The translations under genes and the position numbers were made by a program. Of a stretch of DNA of 64,000 nt, positions 53,979 through 64,000 are shown one piece after another. The DNA is from Pseudopithomyces maydicus (taxonomy: Eukaryota > Ascomycota > Dothideomycetes > Pleosporales > Didymosphaeriaceae): positions 1,612,001 to 1,676,000 of the forward strand of contig JANTUC010000003.1 in assembly GCA_026873275.1 (NCBI GenBank), written 5' to 3'. The notes beneath the pieces are model-generated. The model was not told the origin of the DNA and did not search any database. It worked only from the letters and a program-made list of their open reading frames with translations. The stretch's first letter is position 1. Every line of letters starts with the position of its first letter.

Positions 53979-54587
53979 CTAATGCAATCCCATTATCCAG
54001 TCATTCTGCTTGATTTCCTGCTCGACGTGCATATCCGTCGATAAGGTGGGGTTAAAGACGGTGTCTACAGCAGGATCAACGACGGCGTTCAGAGTAGTGT
54101 CAAAGACGGTATTCAAAATGGTAGCGTCTAAGTCATATGTGTCATTGTATGTAAAATGATTCGATAGTTGGTCGCTACGCCATACGTTGGGTGGATCTTC
54201 TGGGGCTGACGTGTGTAATGGTAGAAGGTTTGGCTGTGAAGTCTCCCACGAATATACAAGACGGTTTACGACGGCTGGATTCCACTGGAACGCATTGTGT
54301 TGTTGTGCACCCTCTAACACGCCTAGACGATCCAGTATGTCATGTAGGAGAGGGTTTCCGGCTTCATCGATTTGTAGTGGTCCTCCCGGCAGACTTTCGC
54401 CATGTTGAATCAACTGGTACATCCCTTGTATGCCCCTCGCTAACAGTTTAACGTGGGTTTCCAGCGTCAGGACATAGCTGATGAGGTGTAAGCCGAAGGT
54501 CACGGTCTGATGTGTACATGTACCAGGAAAGAGTACCTGGGCGAGGTGGAGGGTTGGCGTTCTTTGGTTTCGCGACTGTAAGTACAT
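53979..54587 (-). CDS. Orphan helical protein, about 202 aa, start uncertain
   Basis: The frame is open from ATG 54587 (MYLQSRNQRTPTLHLAQVLF). An ACTTACAG acceptor overlaps this start, so an upstream exon is likely (MPAVD at about 54625 with a GTAAGA donor, but the implied intron is only 31 nt). The body is helical and hydrophobic (FGLHLISYVLTLETHVKLLA; ARGIQGMYQLIQHGESL). The C-terminus is polar with Asp/Thr-rich repeats (VFDTTLNAVVDPAVDTVFNP). No known family. Confidence 0.45.
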   Translation of the reverse strand: MYLQSRNQRTPTLHLAQVLFPGTCTHQTVTFGLHLISYVLTLETHVKLLARGIQGMYQLIQHGESLPGGPLQIDEAGNPLLHDILDRLGVLEGAQQHNAFQWNPAVVNRLVYSWETSQPNLLPLHTSAPEDPPNVWRSDQLSNHFTYNDTYDLDATILNTVFDTTLNAVVDPAVDTVFNPTLSTDMHVEQEIKQNDWIMGLH

Positions 54588-55572
54588 ATCGCGTTCTGGT
54601 TCTTACATCTACTGCAGGCATTGCCTCCGTTGCACTATGATGCTAGTCAGAGTCAAGCTTAGTTTTAGGGATCTAATGACAACCTTCGCCTTTTTCCCAC
54701 GGCACCGATCGCACGCTTTTATAACTCGCGTCCTGGGATTCTGTTGTCTGTCCATGGAAAGAAGGATGCTTTCGAAAAGCTGTCTATAGCATCTTTACGG
54801 CCAATGTATATTTGCAGAACCGTGCCCCATCAAAGATGCGCTTCCATGCCTGAAATTCCACTATGATTGTTGTGGAAAGCGCGGCCTGTGACAAGGATGC
54901 CGATTTCGCTCCCCAGGCTGGCAATCGTGGAGCTAGTGTGCCTTGTTCCGGTTCTAACGCGCGGCAAACCAAGTGCCTCCATGCTATATCAGGCATGCAT
55001 CTTCACAGCTTGAGGCCGGGCCAAGGGAGCTAGCCGCCGAGGATCTCACAGCGTACCTAGAGAGAAACTACTTATGATACGACCACTCGTTATGGATCTG
55101 CCTACTAGGAGATTTTTGGTCTAGCGCGTCGCTTTCATTTTGGTGGGAAGCCCAGGGCTCCTATATGCGCTTATCTTGTGTTGCAATGGGGGTTATTGAT
55201 CACTTCTCATTCACCAGTCATCTCACTCAATGCTAGTTGGTATGTCTCATGTGATTTTAGGGACATTCGTATCGTTGAAAGATTTAACTAAATGGTGTAG
55301 ATGACGTGTGCAAGACCCAGAGCGGTTCAGGCATTACTTAGGGAGAGCCGGAGGCTAACCTTGTTGCCGAACGTGTCCTGGGAATCCTTCCCCGTCCTAT
55401 CCCAGCGGACAAAAATGACGTTGAAACCACCGAAACCTACCTGAGTAGCCGAGAGGTGGACGGTGAGGGAAGTGACCGCAAGCTTCCGTGCATCACCTGA
55501 TTAGCCTAGAGCAGGAGCAAGAAGGTCCGTTAGAGACAGAAATCAAGAATGAAATTTGGACACCGCTCTCCC
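54588..55572. other. Spacer, no gene supported
   Basis: The fragment at 55010-55060 (LEAGPRELAAEDLTAYLERN) and open stretches at 55320-55490 look like decayed coding sequence, but I cannot assign them. No tyrosine-recombinase motif is seen. Confidence 0.3.
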
Positions 55573-57772
55573 TTATTGATCGTGAGCAGGGAGTGTCTTG
55601 AGTACCCAGGTCTGTCTATTCTCGTCCCCAAATAGGTAATAGACGTCATTTGGCCGTTTTGATTGCTTTCGACGGTTGAGAATCTGCAAATGGGGGCACA
55701 GTTTCAACCGACTATCCGTGTGTATGAAAGCAAACGAAGGTGCGACACCTTCTAGGCTGAGCTTGTCAACCACTGATTTGATACCTTCCGAGGTGGCGTT
55801 GCATCGATACCTCGCAACAGGTGCCATGCTTCTGCTTTCCGGCAAGCGCCAGAAGGTTATGCTCTGGAGCATCTGATTTGTTGCGGATGATCCGTGTGTC
55901 ACATCCGTCGTGAACGGTTGATCCCAATTCACACCCGACGATCGGTGCATGTACATACTCTGCAACGAGTAAACAGAAGATGAAGGCGAAACTTCCTCGG
56001 CATGGGTCTTCCCGCTGTTCTCTCTCCTGTGATGGAGCGTTTCGGTGTCGTCAACAGTATTCATACCAGCAGTCTCTGCTCTCCCGCCGTGCTCGAGCCA
56101 AGGCCGAAAGCTTCCGAAGAAGGAAGATAAGGTGAGTATCAATGTCCCATAACTCGTCAGCGTATAGTTGGGTTCCTGGCCTAGCGCGCTCCAGATGGTG
56201 GGGAGGAACAGTCCTGCACAATCATGGAGCGTCTCATCTCGAGCAATGTAGCTGGTCGTCATTGGGGGTGCCGCTGGGGGCTGACGAAGCTCGAAAATGT
56301 CCTGGCCTTTTCGGCGCACAAGAACTTCGTCTTCGAACTTGTCCGCCGCTGCCCAGAACAATACTTTGGGCTTTTCCCGGTGCAGATGACTCCGAATGGC
56401 AGAAGCGTCGGGGTCCTGCTGGTTGAGCCTCGAAATCTCGTCTGTCTCAAAACCAAGCCTACGCGCTAGGTGGCCGAGTCGAACCGCGCATGGAGGATAT
56501 CCCAAATATGGCTGACGTAGCAGGTGGAGACAGAGCTGCCAATAAGAATACAACGGCGAGTTGCGTAACTCGATGTATCGTTCATCGAACTCGCTGTATT
56601 GCAACAGGCACCGGTTTGTTCGCGAAGGTTTGTAGCACTTTTGGAGAAGCACGTCCCTCACCGATGGGAGGGATCTTGGTAAGGGGTCGGAAGGTGCTCT
56701 TGGTGGAAACAATTCGCCTGCAGGAAACAGATCCCGCAATTGAAGCATGATGGGTCCTAGTTTCCTGGTATGTTTGAAGAAGGTTTGGAAGCTCAAGATG
56801 ATGCCTTCCACCGAGAGTACCCTCGCAAGGATCTGGGCACGCAGGTCGGGATCTCGGACCCTCACAAACACTTCGTTTTTGTTGAACAAATTCTCGATCG
56901 TGGAGCGATCAAGCGCGCTCCATCGAGGGGCAAGGCCTTGAAGCTTCACAATGGTGGCTTCATCACACATGGCACCATTTCCATCCGTCATATCGTACCA
57001 CATTTCCCGTATCTGGGACAGATAATGCTGGATCTCCTGACCGCGCTTAGCACACTCGACGGGTGTAGGGGCGCGCGCACGCACTTGACTACATCTCCAA
57101 CTCAATATGCGCGGAAAAGACCCAAGCTGGAAGTCCTTCCACCACGATCGAAACGGTTCCAATTCATCCAAAACTTCACGAAGCCATGGATTTCGCAGTA
57201 TCTGGTTAAGATACTTCGCTTTGTTCTTACTGAGCAACCCTCTCCATACTCGTTCCCTCTCTTGATTTCCTTCACGCTCAAAAAAGCGAATACGTAAATA
57301 CTTTTCTCCGTCGCTTATCGCACGATGCCCTTTGTAGTACCGTCGAATGTAAGCCGACGTGCTCGCCGGCATTTCTATTAGTGAGATCAGTACCATGTCT
57401 GCGACGTAGATGGTACGGTACCTGAACTGTAGAGGTCCACTGCCCACCACTCGCCCAGTCTGCTACTGCCATCCTGCCTGGAAGTCTCCAGACGGAAACG
57501 TCCGTGGAGGCAAGGTAGCTCCACAGACGCCGGAAGATTAAGCCTAGGGGGGATCCGATCTGATACAATGCGTTTTCGGGTGTTGCTGAGGATGCTAGGA
57601 GCTGTTGTAAGTAGGAAGGCGCTATCAACGCAGGCAAGTTGTGCTCTTCGTCGGCGATGCAACAACCGGTACAGTCATCTGTTTCTGTGCTGCTATGGCT
57701 GTAGCAGAGGTTTTGCAGAGCAACCTCAGCCGTTCCCAGGTAGTAGCGGCTTTTTTCGAGCTGGGGATCCAT
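55573..57772 (-). CDS. DUF3723 protein, two one-base breaks near the N-terminus
   Basis: ATG at 57772 (MDPQLEKSRYYLGTAEVALQ). The family reads through three frames. Frame one covers the start up to YQIGSPLG. After a six-C run (minus strand, about 57545-57552) frame two gives ELPCLHGRFRLETSRQ and WWAVDLYSS. Near 57440 frame three continues in one long exon (IRRYYKGHRAISDGEKYLRI; LQGLAPRWSALDRSTIENLF; NEVFVRVRDPDLRAQILARV) to LKTLPAHDQ at 55573. These blocks are characteristic of DUF3723. Adding one base at each point gives about 733 aa. DUF3723 is of unknown biochemical function and is a hallmark cargo gene of fungal Starship elements. It is divergent from the patatin gene, 145 bp between starts. 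Confidence 0.75.
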
Positions 57773-57917
57773 CTTCAGCCGAGGCTTTCATGGTTAAGGG
57801 GAAGAGCATGATTTTTATGATCTGCGAAAGCGGAGGCAGCCAGAAACTGACCCTGGCAAAATAATGCATGTTTATTGAGGCTATTTAGACTCGCGAGCCG
57901 CTGTACTTCGACCCTAA
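57773..57917. promoter_or_regulatory. Shared divergent promoter of DUF3723 and patatin genes
   Basis: Only 145 bp separate the ATG at 57772 (minus) from the ATG at 57918 (plus), so both genes probably use one bidirectional control region. No clear TATA box is seen. Confidence 0.4.
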
Positions 57918-60900
57918 ATGGCATCCCCCAACGGTTCAGACTGGCTATACGCCTTTCAAGACGAAGACGAGTGGTTTCTTATGCATGGGCAGGGCCTAGA
58001 TAAGGTAGTAGACGGTCTTCCAGATCCTACCAATCAGCATCCCTCGACCGTTCTCCTCCTTGGCAGGGCTGCGAAAGAAGCAGCACGGAAGGCAATATTT
58101 CCGCATGCAAGCGCTAGCAGATCACGGGGGCTGGCACGCATACGTGTTGATGACTCGACCACGAACCACGATGAGCCGCTTCTTGTCGCGGACTTAGATA
58201 TCCGCAAAGCGTATAGCGGATATTCCCCGCCACGGAGCCTCAGCGGAGAGCTTCGCCACAGGGTGGAATGGCCGTCAGATCGCACGCACAGGAGCATCGT
58301 CGACTCAACAGTCAGCAATCTGCTGCTGCTCTTCGTCGACGTTGTGTGTCTGTTTTTAGACGACTTTGCCACCCGCGAGACGGGCTCCCGCCTCTTTCAG
58401 CAATGGGTGGAAGAAAGACACTTTGCGAGGCCATGGTCACCTAGAGTCATATTTGTCACCAGCCGAGAGCGGAAGGCCACTTTGCCTACCTTTGGCGAGG
58501 CGCAACCTGTCGTAGCAGCGTTGGAAAGAAAGAAATTCTCACACGCACTCGATTATTCAGGACTCCGAAGGATCATTCTAGAAAACGTTGAGGTAGCAAA
58601 GGAGAGTCGGAAGACGTCTCGGATGCGCTTCTCCGCGGTCCATCTTCGTACGTTGTTTGAGATGGGCCTGCAGCACATAGCGAAGTGCCTTGTTCCCGGG
58701 TTCGACTTTATCCAAGCCACACGCAATCACAACAAGATAGACGCGTCTTTTACTCAACATCTGCAAGAGTTTCTACAACTATGCGCCGCCACCAATACAG
58801 GAAAGGAGGCCACGGTACAAATCATGGCCTCCGCTCTACTGCTAGACAGTCTTCCGCCAGGGATGCACCGTGAGTCTCTGAAGCCATTCCAGCAGCCTCA
58901 CACTGAACGTTAGCAACAGACTTCGAACCGGAAGCCGTGTTTCGGTCCCTGTACCACGCCAGCTGCTTAGGGGCATTTTCATCCGAGCTCAGAGAAGACG
59001 CACACGCTCCAGCCGAGTGGTGCAGTGCGCTAAAGGCCAAATATTGCCAGCTCTATCTAACGCTGGAGTCGGATTCGGCCACCGCCTCTGAGCTGCACAG
59101 ACAGACACTCAAAAGCGTTCGCGTAGACTGGAAACAGTTTCGTAGTTCCCGGACATGCCTCTTTTGCTTTCGACGCCAGCCCGAACATTGCCTGACATGT
59201 GGGCACGCATTCTGCGACACGTGCGCGCGCATATTTGGAGCGAAAAGGCCTGAGATGGCCTACTCTTACCGTGTCAGTGAGTGCATCCTCTGCCAAACTT
59301 CTGATCCCCTCGTAGTCCACGTCAAGCCGCCGACTGCAGGAAGCCGTTTGCTCGTACTTGATGGGGGCGGTATCCGGGGCGCATTCACCCTCCAAGCATT
59401 ACAAGCTCTGGATCATCATAGGAAACTTCCGTACCCCATCTACGACGATTTCGATCTAGCATTGGGAACAAGCACAGGTTAGCTTCGTGACACGCGCAGA
59501 GGCTCTCTGCTAACACCATAATCAGGTGGCTTGATTGTCCTCATGTTTCTCCTGCGCCAGAGCCTCCAGGACTGCACGACGATTTTCAATAAGCTTGCGA
59601 AGCAGGTCTTTGCCCGTCGGGACTGGTTTGGGGGACCGTTCTTCGCGAAGCTCTTTGAGGTCTTCTCCACACTGCTGACGGACAGCCTTTACGGTGCCAG
59701 AGAGATGGAAGCATGCGTGGAGACAGCGTATGGAGCAGGGAAGCTCATGTTCGGCAACCCAGGTTCGACCCTGGGGGTATCGGGCCTCAAGATCGCTGTG
59801 ACTACCCTGGCCGTTGCGGATTCTCGCCTATGCATTCTTTCCAACTACAACGGAATCGGTCCCAGGCGTGGTAAGTGCCCCAAGCTGAAACTGGCCTATC
59901 CTCTTTGCAGAGCTGACAATCAAAGGCTACAAGCATTATAGGCCCTTAGAAGTAGATAAAGAAGTCCTCATTCGCGAGGCGTAGGTTTGCGTCCCCTAGC
60001 ATACTCGCTTCTGCTCACACTTGGCCAGCGCGCGCGCAACATCTGCAGCCCCGTCCTACTTCCCGGCGAAATTCATCCGTGGCTTGGGATTCGTCCAGGA
60101 CGGCGGGGCGGGGAAGCACAATAATCCAATCGACCCCGCGGAGTGGGAATCGAAAGCAATCTGGAACACGAGCCCAGATCTGGTGCTGTCGATCGGCACC
60201 GGCTACAAACAAGATCCAGGATCGCCCGCGATCGATGCGCCGAGGCCGAGACTGCGATTTAAGGACCGATTCTTTCCACGATTATTCCGCCTATTTGGCG
60301 CCGTTTTAGATGCGCAGAGCAATTGGGAAGATCACTTGAATCGCGTCCGCGCAGATCAGCACCACAAATACTTTCGCATAAATATCGCCTTGCAAGAAGA
60401 GTTCTCGCTCGACGAGGTCGACAAGATACCAACGATGGAGAGATTGGCCAAAACATTTCTTCATAGTTACAATTTCTCAAGCCTCGTAGACGCCCTTTTC
60501 GCCGCTGCTTTCTTCTTTGAACTTCATCAGAGGCCTGTCGCCAAAAAGAATACTTGTGTGTGCCTTGGGTCAATTCGCTGCCGGAGCCCTGATTCGAACG
60601 CGCTCGTTGCACGAATCCTAGAGGAATACCCCGCAGCATGTTTCACCACCGACGATGGCACCCACCTAGGACAGATCGATCATCATAGCGTCTGTTCGCA
60701 CTGCGGCGGTTATAGTAAGTCCATATCCTTTGCAGTCTACCATCCCTCTCAGGTGACGTCTATCTCCCTGAAACTCAGCCGGTCAACCAAGTACGCGATT
60801 AGCGGATTTCCTCAGAGCATGGCCCATTTTGTAAGAGAGCAGTTGCTAGACGCAGAGTTTGGAAGGCCAGATCATGACGTGGTAAACTATGCGAAGTCGA

Positions 60901-61007
60901 CCAGATGCAGTTGCAACGTTTCAAGGAAACAGAAAAGGAAGGCGGGTACAGTTGAAAATGTGAACGCTTTGAAAAAGCGACGATTGCGAGACAGACGGTA
61001 TCGTTAG
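57918..61007 (+). CDS. RING-patatin phospholipase-like protein, five exons, 969 aa
   Basis: Exons are 57918-58869, 58914-59477, 59526-59870, 59911-59980 and 60029-61007; the total of 2910 nt is in phase. Introns: GTGAGT...CGTTAG, GTTAGC...AATCAG, GTAAGT...TTGCAG and GTAGGT...GGCCAG. The N-terminal 380 residues have no named domain. Near 400 is a RING-like finger (CLFCFRRQPEHCLTCGHAFC, CDTCARIFG). The patatin domain follows: oxyanion loop LVLDGGGIRGAF, nucleophile elbow LALGTSTGGLIVL, and catalytic Asp in FVQDGGAGKHNNP. All catalytic parts are present. After the fold comes a 200-residue C-terminal region with Cys pairs (CSHCGGYSKS) and a basic end (KKRRLRDRRYR). It is probably an acyl hydrolase acting on lipids, with possible ubiquitin-ligase or dimerisation function. 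Patatin-like genes are standard Starship cargo and occur in fungal and bacterial immunity. Confidence 0.85.
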
Positions 61008-61207
61008 GCTATCAACGTTGCAAGCTTCCAAACTTGCAGGAAGTACAGTGTGACCCAGCAGATATTACTCATTCTTCAAAATGATTAACCAACGTTACGT
61101 TATTGTTCAACTTCTAGCCTCTTCTGGGCCACTCTCTAGTTTCGTAACATAAATTTACATCCAATTTTGGAAAACTACGTGAAATTCAAAAAATCTCAAG
61201 CTATCAC

Positions 61208-61570
61208 ATGCCTAGGTGCTTGACTTGTTTTGATGTGCGTTTTCCTTTTTCTGCAATGCACGATGCATCACTTTGCAAAGGGTGCGTCAGATATGCAAGG
61301 CTTCTAAAGTATTATATATTCGCACATGCATCACATCCATGGAGCGAAGAAACGCGAATTCAAGAGCACGTAATGGCGTTATGGAATTCTAGATGTGTTC
61401 CATGCGCAAGCAAAAACGGAAAATCGGAAAGAGCAAGACACAATGCCCGGCATCGATACAAGTACGACGGTATGGCTGAGCGAAGACGATACATGCAAGC
61501 GCGCCGCAGGCGAAATGGCTCCCTCAAAGCCACCACCACTCCGTTCCTTGCCTGGAGACTCTGTTTTTGA
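61208..61570 (+). CDS. Small Cys-rich basic protein, 120 aa
   Basis: ATG at 61208. The N-terminus CLTCFDVRFPFSAMHDASLC-KGC gives a C-x2-C, 15-residue, C-x2-C zinc-knuckle layout. A later CVPCASKNG and a strongly basic stretch (RARHNARHRYKYDGMAERRR) follow. It could be a nucleic-acid-binding protein. It lies 200 bp after the patatin gene, same strand. A neighbouring frame (61395-61610) is also open, so a splice form or frame break is possible. Confidence 0.45.
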   Translation: MPRCLTCFDVRFPFSAMHDASLCKGCVRYARLLKYYIFAHASHPWSEETRIQEHVMALWNSRCVPCASKNGKSERARHNARHRYKYDGMAERRRYMQARRRRNGSLKATTTPFLAWRLCF

Positions 61571-61834
61571 ACTGTCTGGACGGACATCTGAGAGCCGTAG
61601 CGCAAGATAAGGCTTCAGCTGGACCGAAGCAGAACGGACATATCGCGCAAGTGGGCATTGCAAGGTACTCTAGAAATAAGTCCGCAGAATTAACGTTACC
61701 TCCGAAATTCCTCACACGCGCTTCCCAAGTCCTACAGTAAACGGTGATTGGGTCATGTTTAGCATCAGATGTACACATAGGCAGGAGCTGATGTTGTGAT
61801 AAATGTATCAGTGTAATTGAGATAATAGAGGCTA

Positions 61835-62338
61835 CTATTCAGTGCTATGCGCATCCACGTTAGCGATCGAGCTGCTTTCTGCTTTACTTCCTTGCCTCTC
61901 TGCCACCTCCATCAGTCGGGAGTATTTCTCGTGAACATTCATTGACCATGGGACTAGATCGTTAACATAACGTTGCGCCACCATGACCATTTTCTCCAGG
62001 CTATCAAGTCTCTGAGAACATAGATTTTGTAGCTCTAATATATCACGCCGCAGTTGTTCGCCTTGTTCCGACAGATCGGATAGCTTCTTTAGCACTTGAG
62101 ATAAAATGGACTCATCGGCGGGTGGTTCTTTAGTGGGAGGGCCCGAAACCTGTTCAGGGCGAGCGTAAGAAGACTCCGGCTGGGCAAAGAGGTGTTCGTC
62201 CCAGCCCAAATCCCAATCATGTTCCGGGATGGTAGGTAGGCTATGATAATTTGATGGCTCTTTGGATAAAATATCGTTTAAAGACGAGTAGGGTGCCGAT
62301 TGGTCATAGATCCAATGACTATTCTCGGTTGGGTTCAT
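61835..62338 (-). CDS. Coiled-coil orphan, 167 aa
   Basis: The ATG at 62338 (MNPTENSHWIYDQSAPYSSL) is preferred over a GTG further up. The first 80 residues are polar; from about 85 to 130 a heptad-like helix is visible (LSQVLKKLSDLSEQGEQLRR, DILELQNLCSQRLDSLEKMV). It is divergent from the coiled-coil gene to the right. No family is recognised. Confidence 0.5.
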   Translation of the reverse strand: MNPTENSHWIYDQSAPYSSLNDILSKEPSNYHSLPTIPEHDWDLGWDEHLFAQPESSYARPEQVSGPPTKEPPADESILSQVLKKLSDLSEQGEQLRRDILELQNLCSQRLDSLEKMVMVAQRYVNDLVPWSMNVHEKYSRLMEVAERQGSKAESSSIANVDAHSTE

Positions 62339-62798
62339 AATGGGTAGGTAGTGATAAGTTGTCGTGGTGAGTAGCCACAACTTATAGCCAGACAGGACCA
62401 CCAGAAAAAAGACGCAAGCAGTGAAGGTTAGCTGTAGTTCAATTCGAACTTAGTTGACCGCTGTCTTAGGCTGTGTCAACCAAGCGGGTTGCATCCGCGT
62501 CTAGCTTGCCGACAGCGGCGCCTCGGACCGCCGTGACCCGGTCGAAGGCGCTTGCATTTATATGGAACTTGCGAGATGATTCGCAAATAAGGAAGACCTG
62601 CTTTGATAGACATTCCTGGACATTTTGTACCGCTCACCAAACCATGGCTCAACGAAGTCATCATGCCGTCTTGCCGGGCCAAAGCCAACCCCCAAGGTAA
62701 TTTCTATCTTCTTCACGTGATTTAATTAACCGATCTGATTATACTAGGGCAGCTCCGTTTCTGCGCACCCGTCCTGTTGTGTCGAAGCTGCAATACAG

Positions 62799-63485
62799 AT
62801 GAATAATGCATATCACCAGAGCCAAATCCAGCTGCAAACTACCTTGACCCGGTTACAAAACTCTCACAATCAATTTCAGCACGCCCGGATCCAGAACATC
62901 GAGATTCAGAAAGAGCTGGACAGAGAAAGAGGCGCATGCGAGCTCGCCAACCAACAATTCGCGGAATTGAAAGAGGATCATGGCAACCTCCAGAAAAGTC
63001 ACAAGGAAGCAATCGCAGCTCAAATCCAGCTCACCAAATCTTTGGAAGAGTGTCATGCGTATACGAAAGAAGTTGTCCGGCAAGCCGAGAATATAATCGA
63101 TGGTCGGCGCACTGAACCTGGTGAAGAAGGGGTTGGGGAGGAACACCACGGACAAAGCATAAAATCTATGATCCTACAGTCCGCTAAGAACACGCTACTC
63201 GCAGAAGCTAGGACACGAGGCTACTCGGAAACGGATGTCATTTATAAGCTGAAGTACGCCATGGATCAAAACGCCGAATTTCAGCTAGAGATTGAGAGTC
63301 TTTCTAACGCAATGAAGGCTCGAGATGATGAATTGGAGGCTCGAAACAAAGAGCTGGAGGCTCAAAACAAGGAAATCGCGAGTTTGAACAAGGCTCTTGA
63401 GCTCGCTGCAGAAGGAGGCAAACCGAAGCGGTCTCGTCGCGGTGTAAAGCAAAGGAAGCTACTGCCTAGAGAAGATAGTACTTGA
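62799..63485 (+). CDS. Coiled-coil protein, 228 aa, 5' exon uncertain
   Basis: Open frame from ATG 62799 (MNNAYHQSQIQLQTTLTRLQ) to 63485. Almost the whole length is coiled coil, with tandem near-repeats ARDDELEARNKELEAQNKE, and a basic end (KPKRSRRGVKQRKLLPRED). An upstream open frame (62473-62700) ends at a good donor (GTAATT at 62699), and a TACTAG acceptor follows at 62749, but the spliced frames do not match in phase. Probably a nuclear structural protein; function unknown. Confidence 0.5.
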   Translation: MNNAYHQSQIQLQTTLTRLQNSHNQFQHARIQNIEIQKELDRERGACELANQQFAELKEDHGNLQKSHKEAIAAQIQLTKSLEECHAYTKEVVRQAENIIDGRRTEPGEEGVGEEHHGQSIKSMILQSAKNTLLAEARTRGYSETDVIYKLKYAMDQNAEFQLEIESLSNAMKARDDELEARNKELEAQNKEIASLNKALELAAEGGKPKRSRRGVKQRKLLPREDST

Positions 63486-63599
63486 ATGCTCTACCTGTAG
63501 CTTAGCTATATACCCCACATTCTTCCAAATCGGTGATTCGAGCTCCTATCTTATGCTCGACAGGAAGAACCGAGACTTGCGCACTTAACACATAGGGAA

Positions 63600-64000
63600 C
63601 TAAGGACCATGGAGGCAAAGAGTCCTCCAGAAATCTTGCCTGCAGAGAGTTACAAAGGTGCTTTCATGGGTGGGTGAACGTACGCTTTGGAGCTCATGAT
63701 AGGTTGATCGACCGGCGTACTGAATGAAAGCGTTGAGGTCTTCTCTAGGCTCTCCTGCTGTAGATAGATGGCCCAGAACGCTTTCTAGCAGATCCTTGAA
63801 AGGTGTCGCTCCAGAATGTGCCTCTGGCCCTCGGTACACAGCCTGGTCAAAATCTGACTGCTCTTTAGCAACAGCACTGTAACCCACCTCCCTATACGAA
63901 CCAACTTTTACCCTGCCATCATATTCAGATACGGTGATGTCTTCTAGCCGTATTGTTGCGAAAGAGAAGCCCGCACTGCTGAGGAAGCTGATGCCACGAA
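63600..64000 (-). CDS. Partial orphan gene, 5' end beyond the window
   Basis: The minus-strand frame is open from the right edge to a stop at 63600 (about 133 codons): GISFLSSAGFSFATIRLEDI, VSEYDGRVKVGSYREVG, then FKDLLESVLGHLSTAGEPRE. Even composition and length support a real terminal exon. No family is recognised. Confidence 0.5.
   Translation of the reverse strand, partial: RGISFLSSAGFSFATIRLEDITVSEYDGRVKVGSYREVGYSAVAKEQSDFDQAVYRGPEAHSGATPFKDLLESVLGHLSTAGEPREDLNAFIQYAGRSTYHELQSVRSPTHESTFVTLCRQDFWRTLCLHGP

Noticed and set aside
54588..55572. Tyrosine-recombinase captain (DUF3435) of a Starship
   Set aside because: I looked for R...HxxR...Y-type context and family blocks here and elsewhere in the window and found none.
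1..64000. CRISPR array, bacterial operons or phage genes
   Set aside because: Intron-rich fungal genes throughout; the tandem repeats lack spacers.

Overview
The window is nuclear DNA of a filamentous ascomycete (Pezizomycotina; I cannot name the species). The evidence is 40-90 nt introns with GTRNGT donors, CTRAY branch sites and YAG acceptors; fungus-specific families (DUF1996 secreted protein, AA11-like LPMO, CSC1/DUF221 channel, DUF3723, RING-patatin, PNP/NB-ARC NLR, BTB proteins); and a Fot1/pogo transposase relic. Gene density is low in the left two thirds, which read as AT-rich with many orphan, paralogous and broken genes and several minisatellites. The right quarter (about 49-61 kb) is visibly more GC-rich and holds larger, mostly intact genes. 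I rebuilt exon structures by hand from splice signals and phase. Where exon sums divide by three the model is well supported.

Layout. 0-6.4 kb: three or four orphan genes, two inverted-sense minisatellite arrays and a perfect 15-bp inverted repeat. 6.6-12.5 kb: a multi-pass membrane protein, an alpha/beta-hydrolase and a Myb plus C2H2 protein. 13-19.5 kb: small membrane proteins, a frame-broken C2H2 protein and an orphan nuclear-type gene. 20.9-25.5 kb: an acidic Cys-rich protein, the transposon relic, a short two-exon orphan and BTB protein 1. 25.8-27.3 kb: a decayed NLR whose Walker A has been lost. 27.8-38 kb: small secreted proteins, a three-member LRPxDIA family (members at 30.3, 42.2 and 44.1 kb), BTB protein 2, a DUF1996 gene with a mutated splice acceptor and an intact AA11-like LPMO. 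38.8-39.3 kb: a 17-bp minisatellite open in several frames. 40.6 kb: an intact nucleoside 2-deoxyribosyltransferase-like gene. 46.4-48.9 kb: a CSC1-type channel with a single-base break. 49.1-63.5 kb: a cargo-like island with a 787-aa orphan, a protein with repeated W-E-x-T motifs, and a divergent DUF3723 / RING-patatin pair, followed by small Cys-rich and coiled-coil genes.

How the parts relate. DUF3723, patatin-like and NLR genes together are the recurrent accessory set of fungal Starship elements. I see no tyrosine-recombinase captain (DUF3435) in the window, so the right part may be an internal piece or a decayed remnant of such an element. Secreted proteins (LPMO, DUF1996, a crystallin-like Cys-rich protein) and expanded BTB / LRPxDIA families are typical of accessory regions.

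A cross-cutting observation: nearly every frame break I could localise in an otherwise coding gene is one missing base, and most lie in or next to short homopolymers. Assembly error must be excluded before these genes are called pseudogenes.
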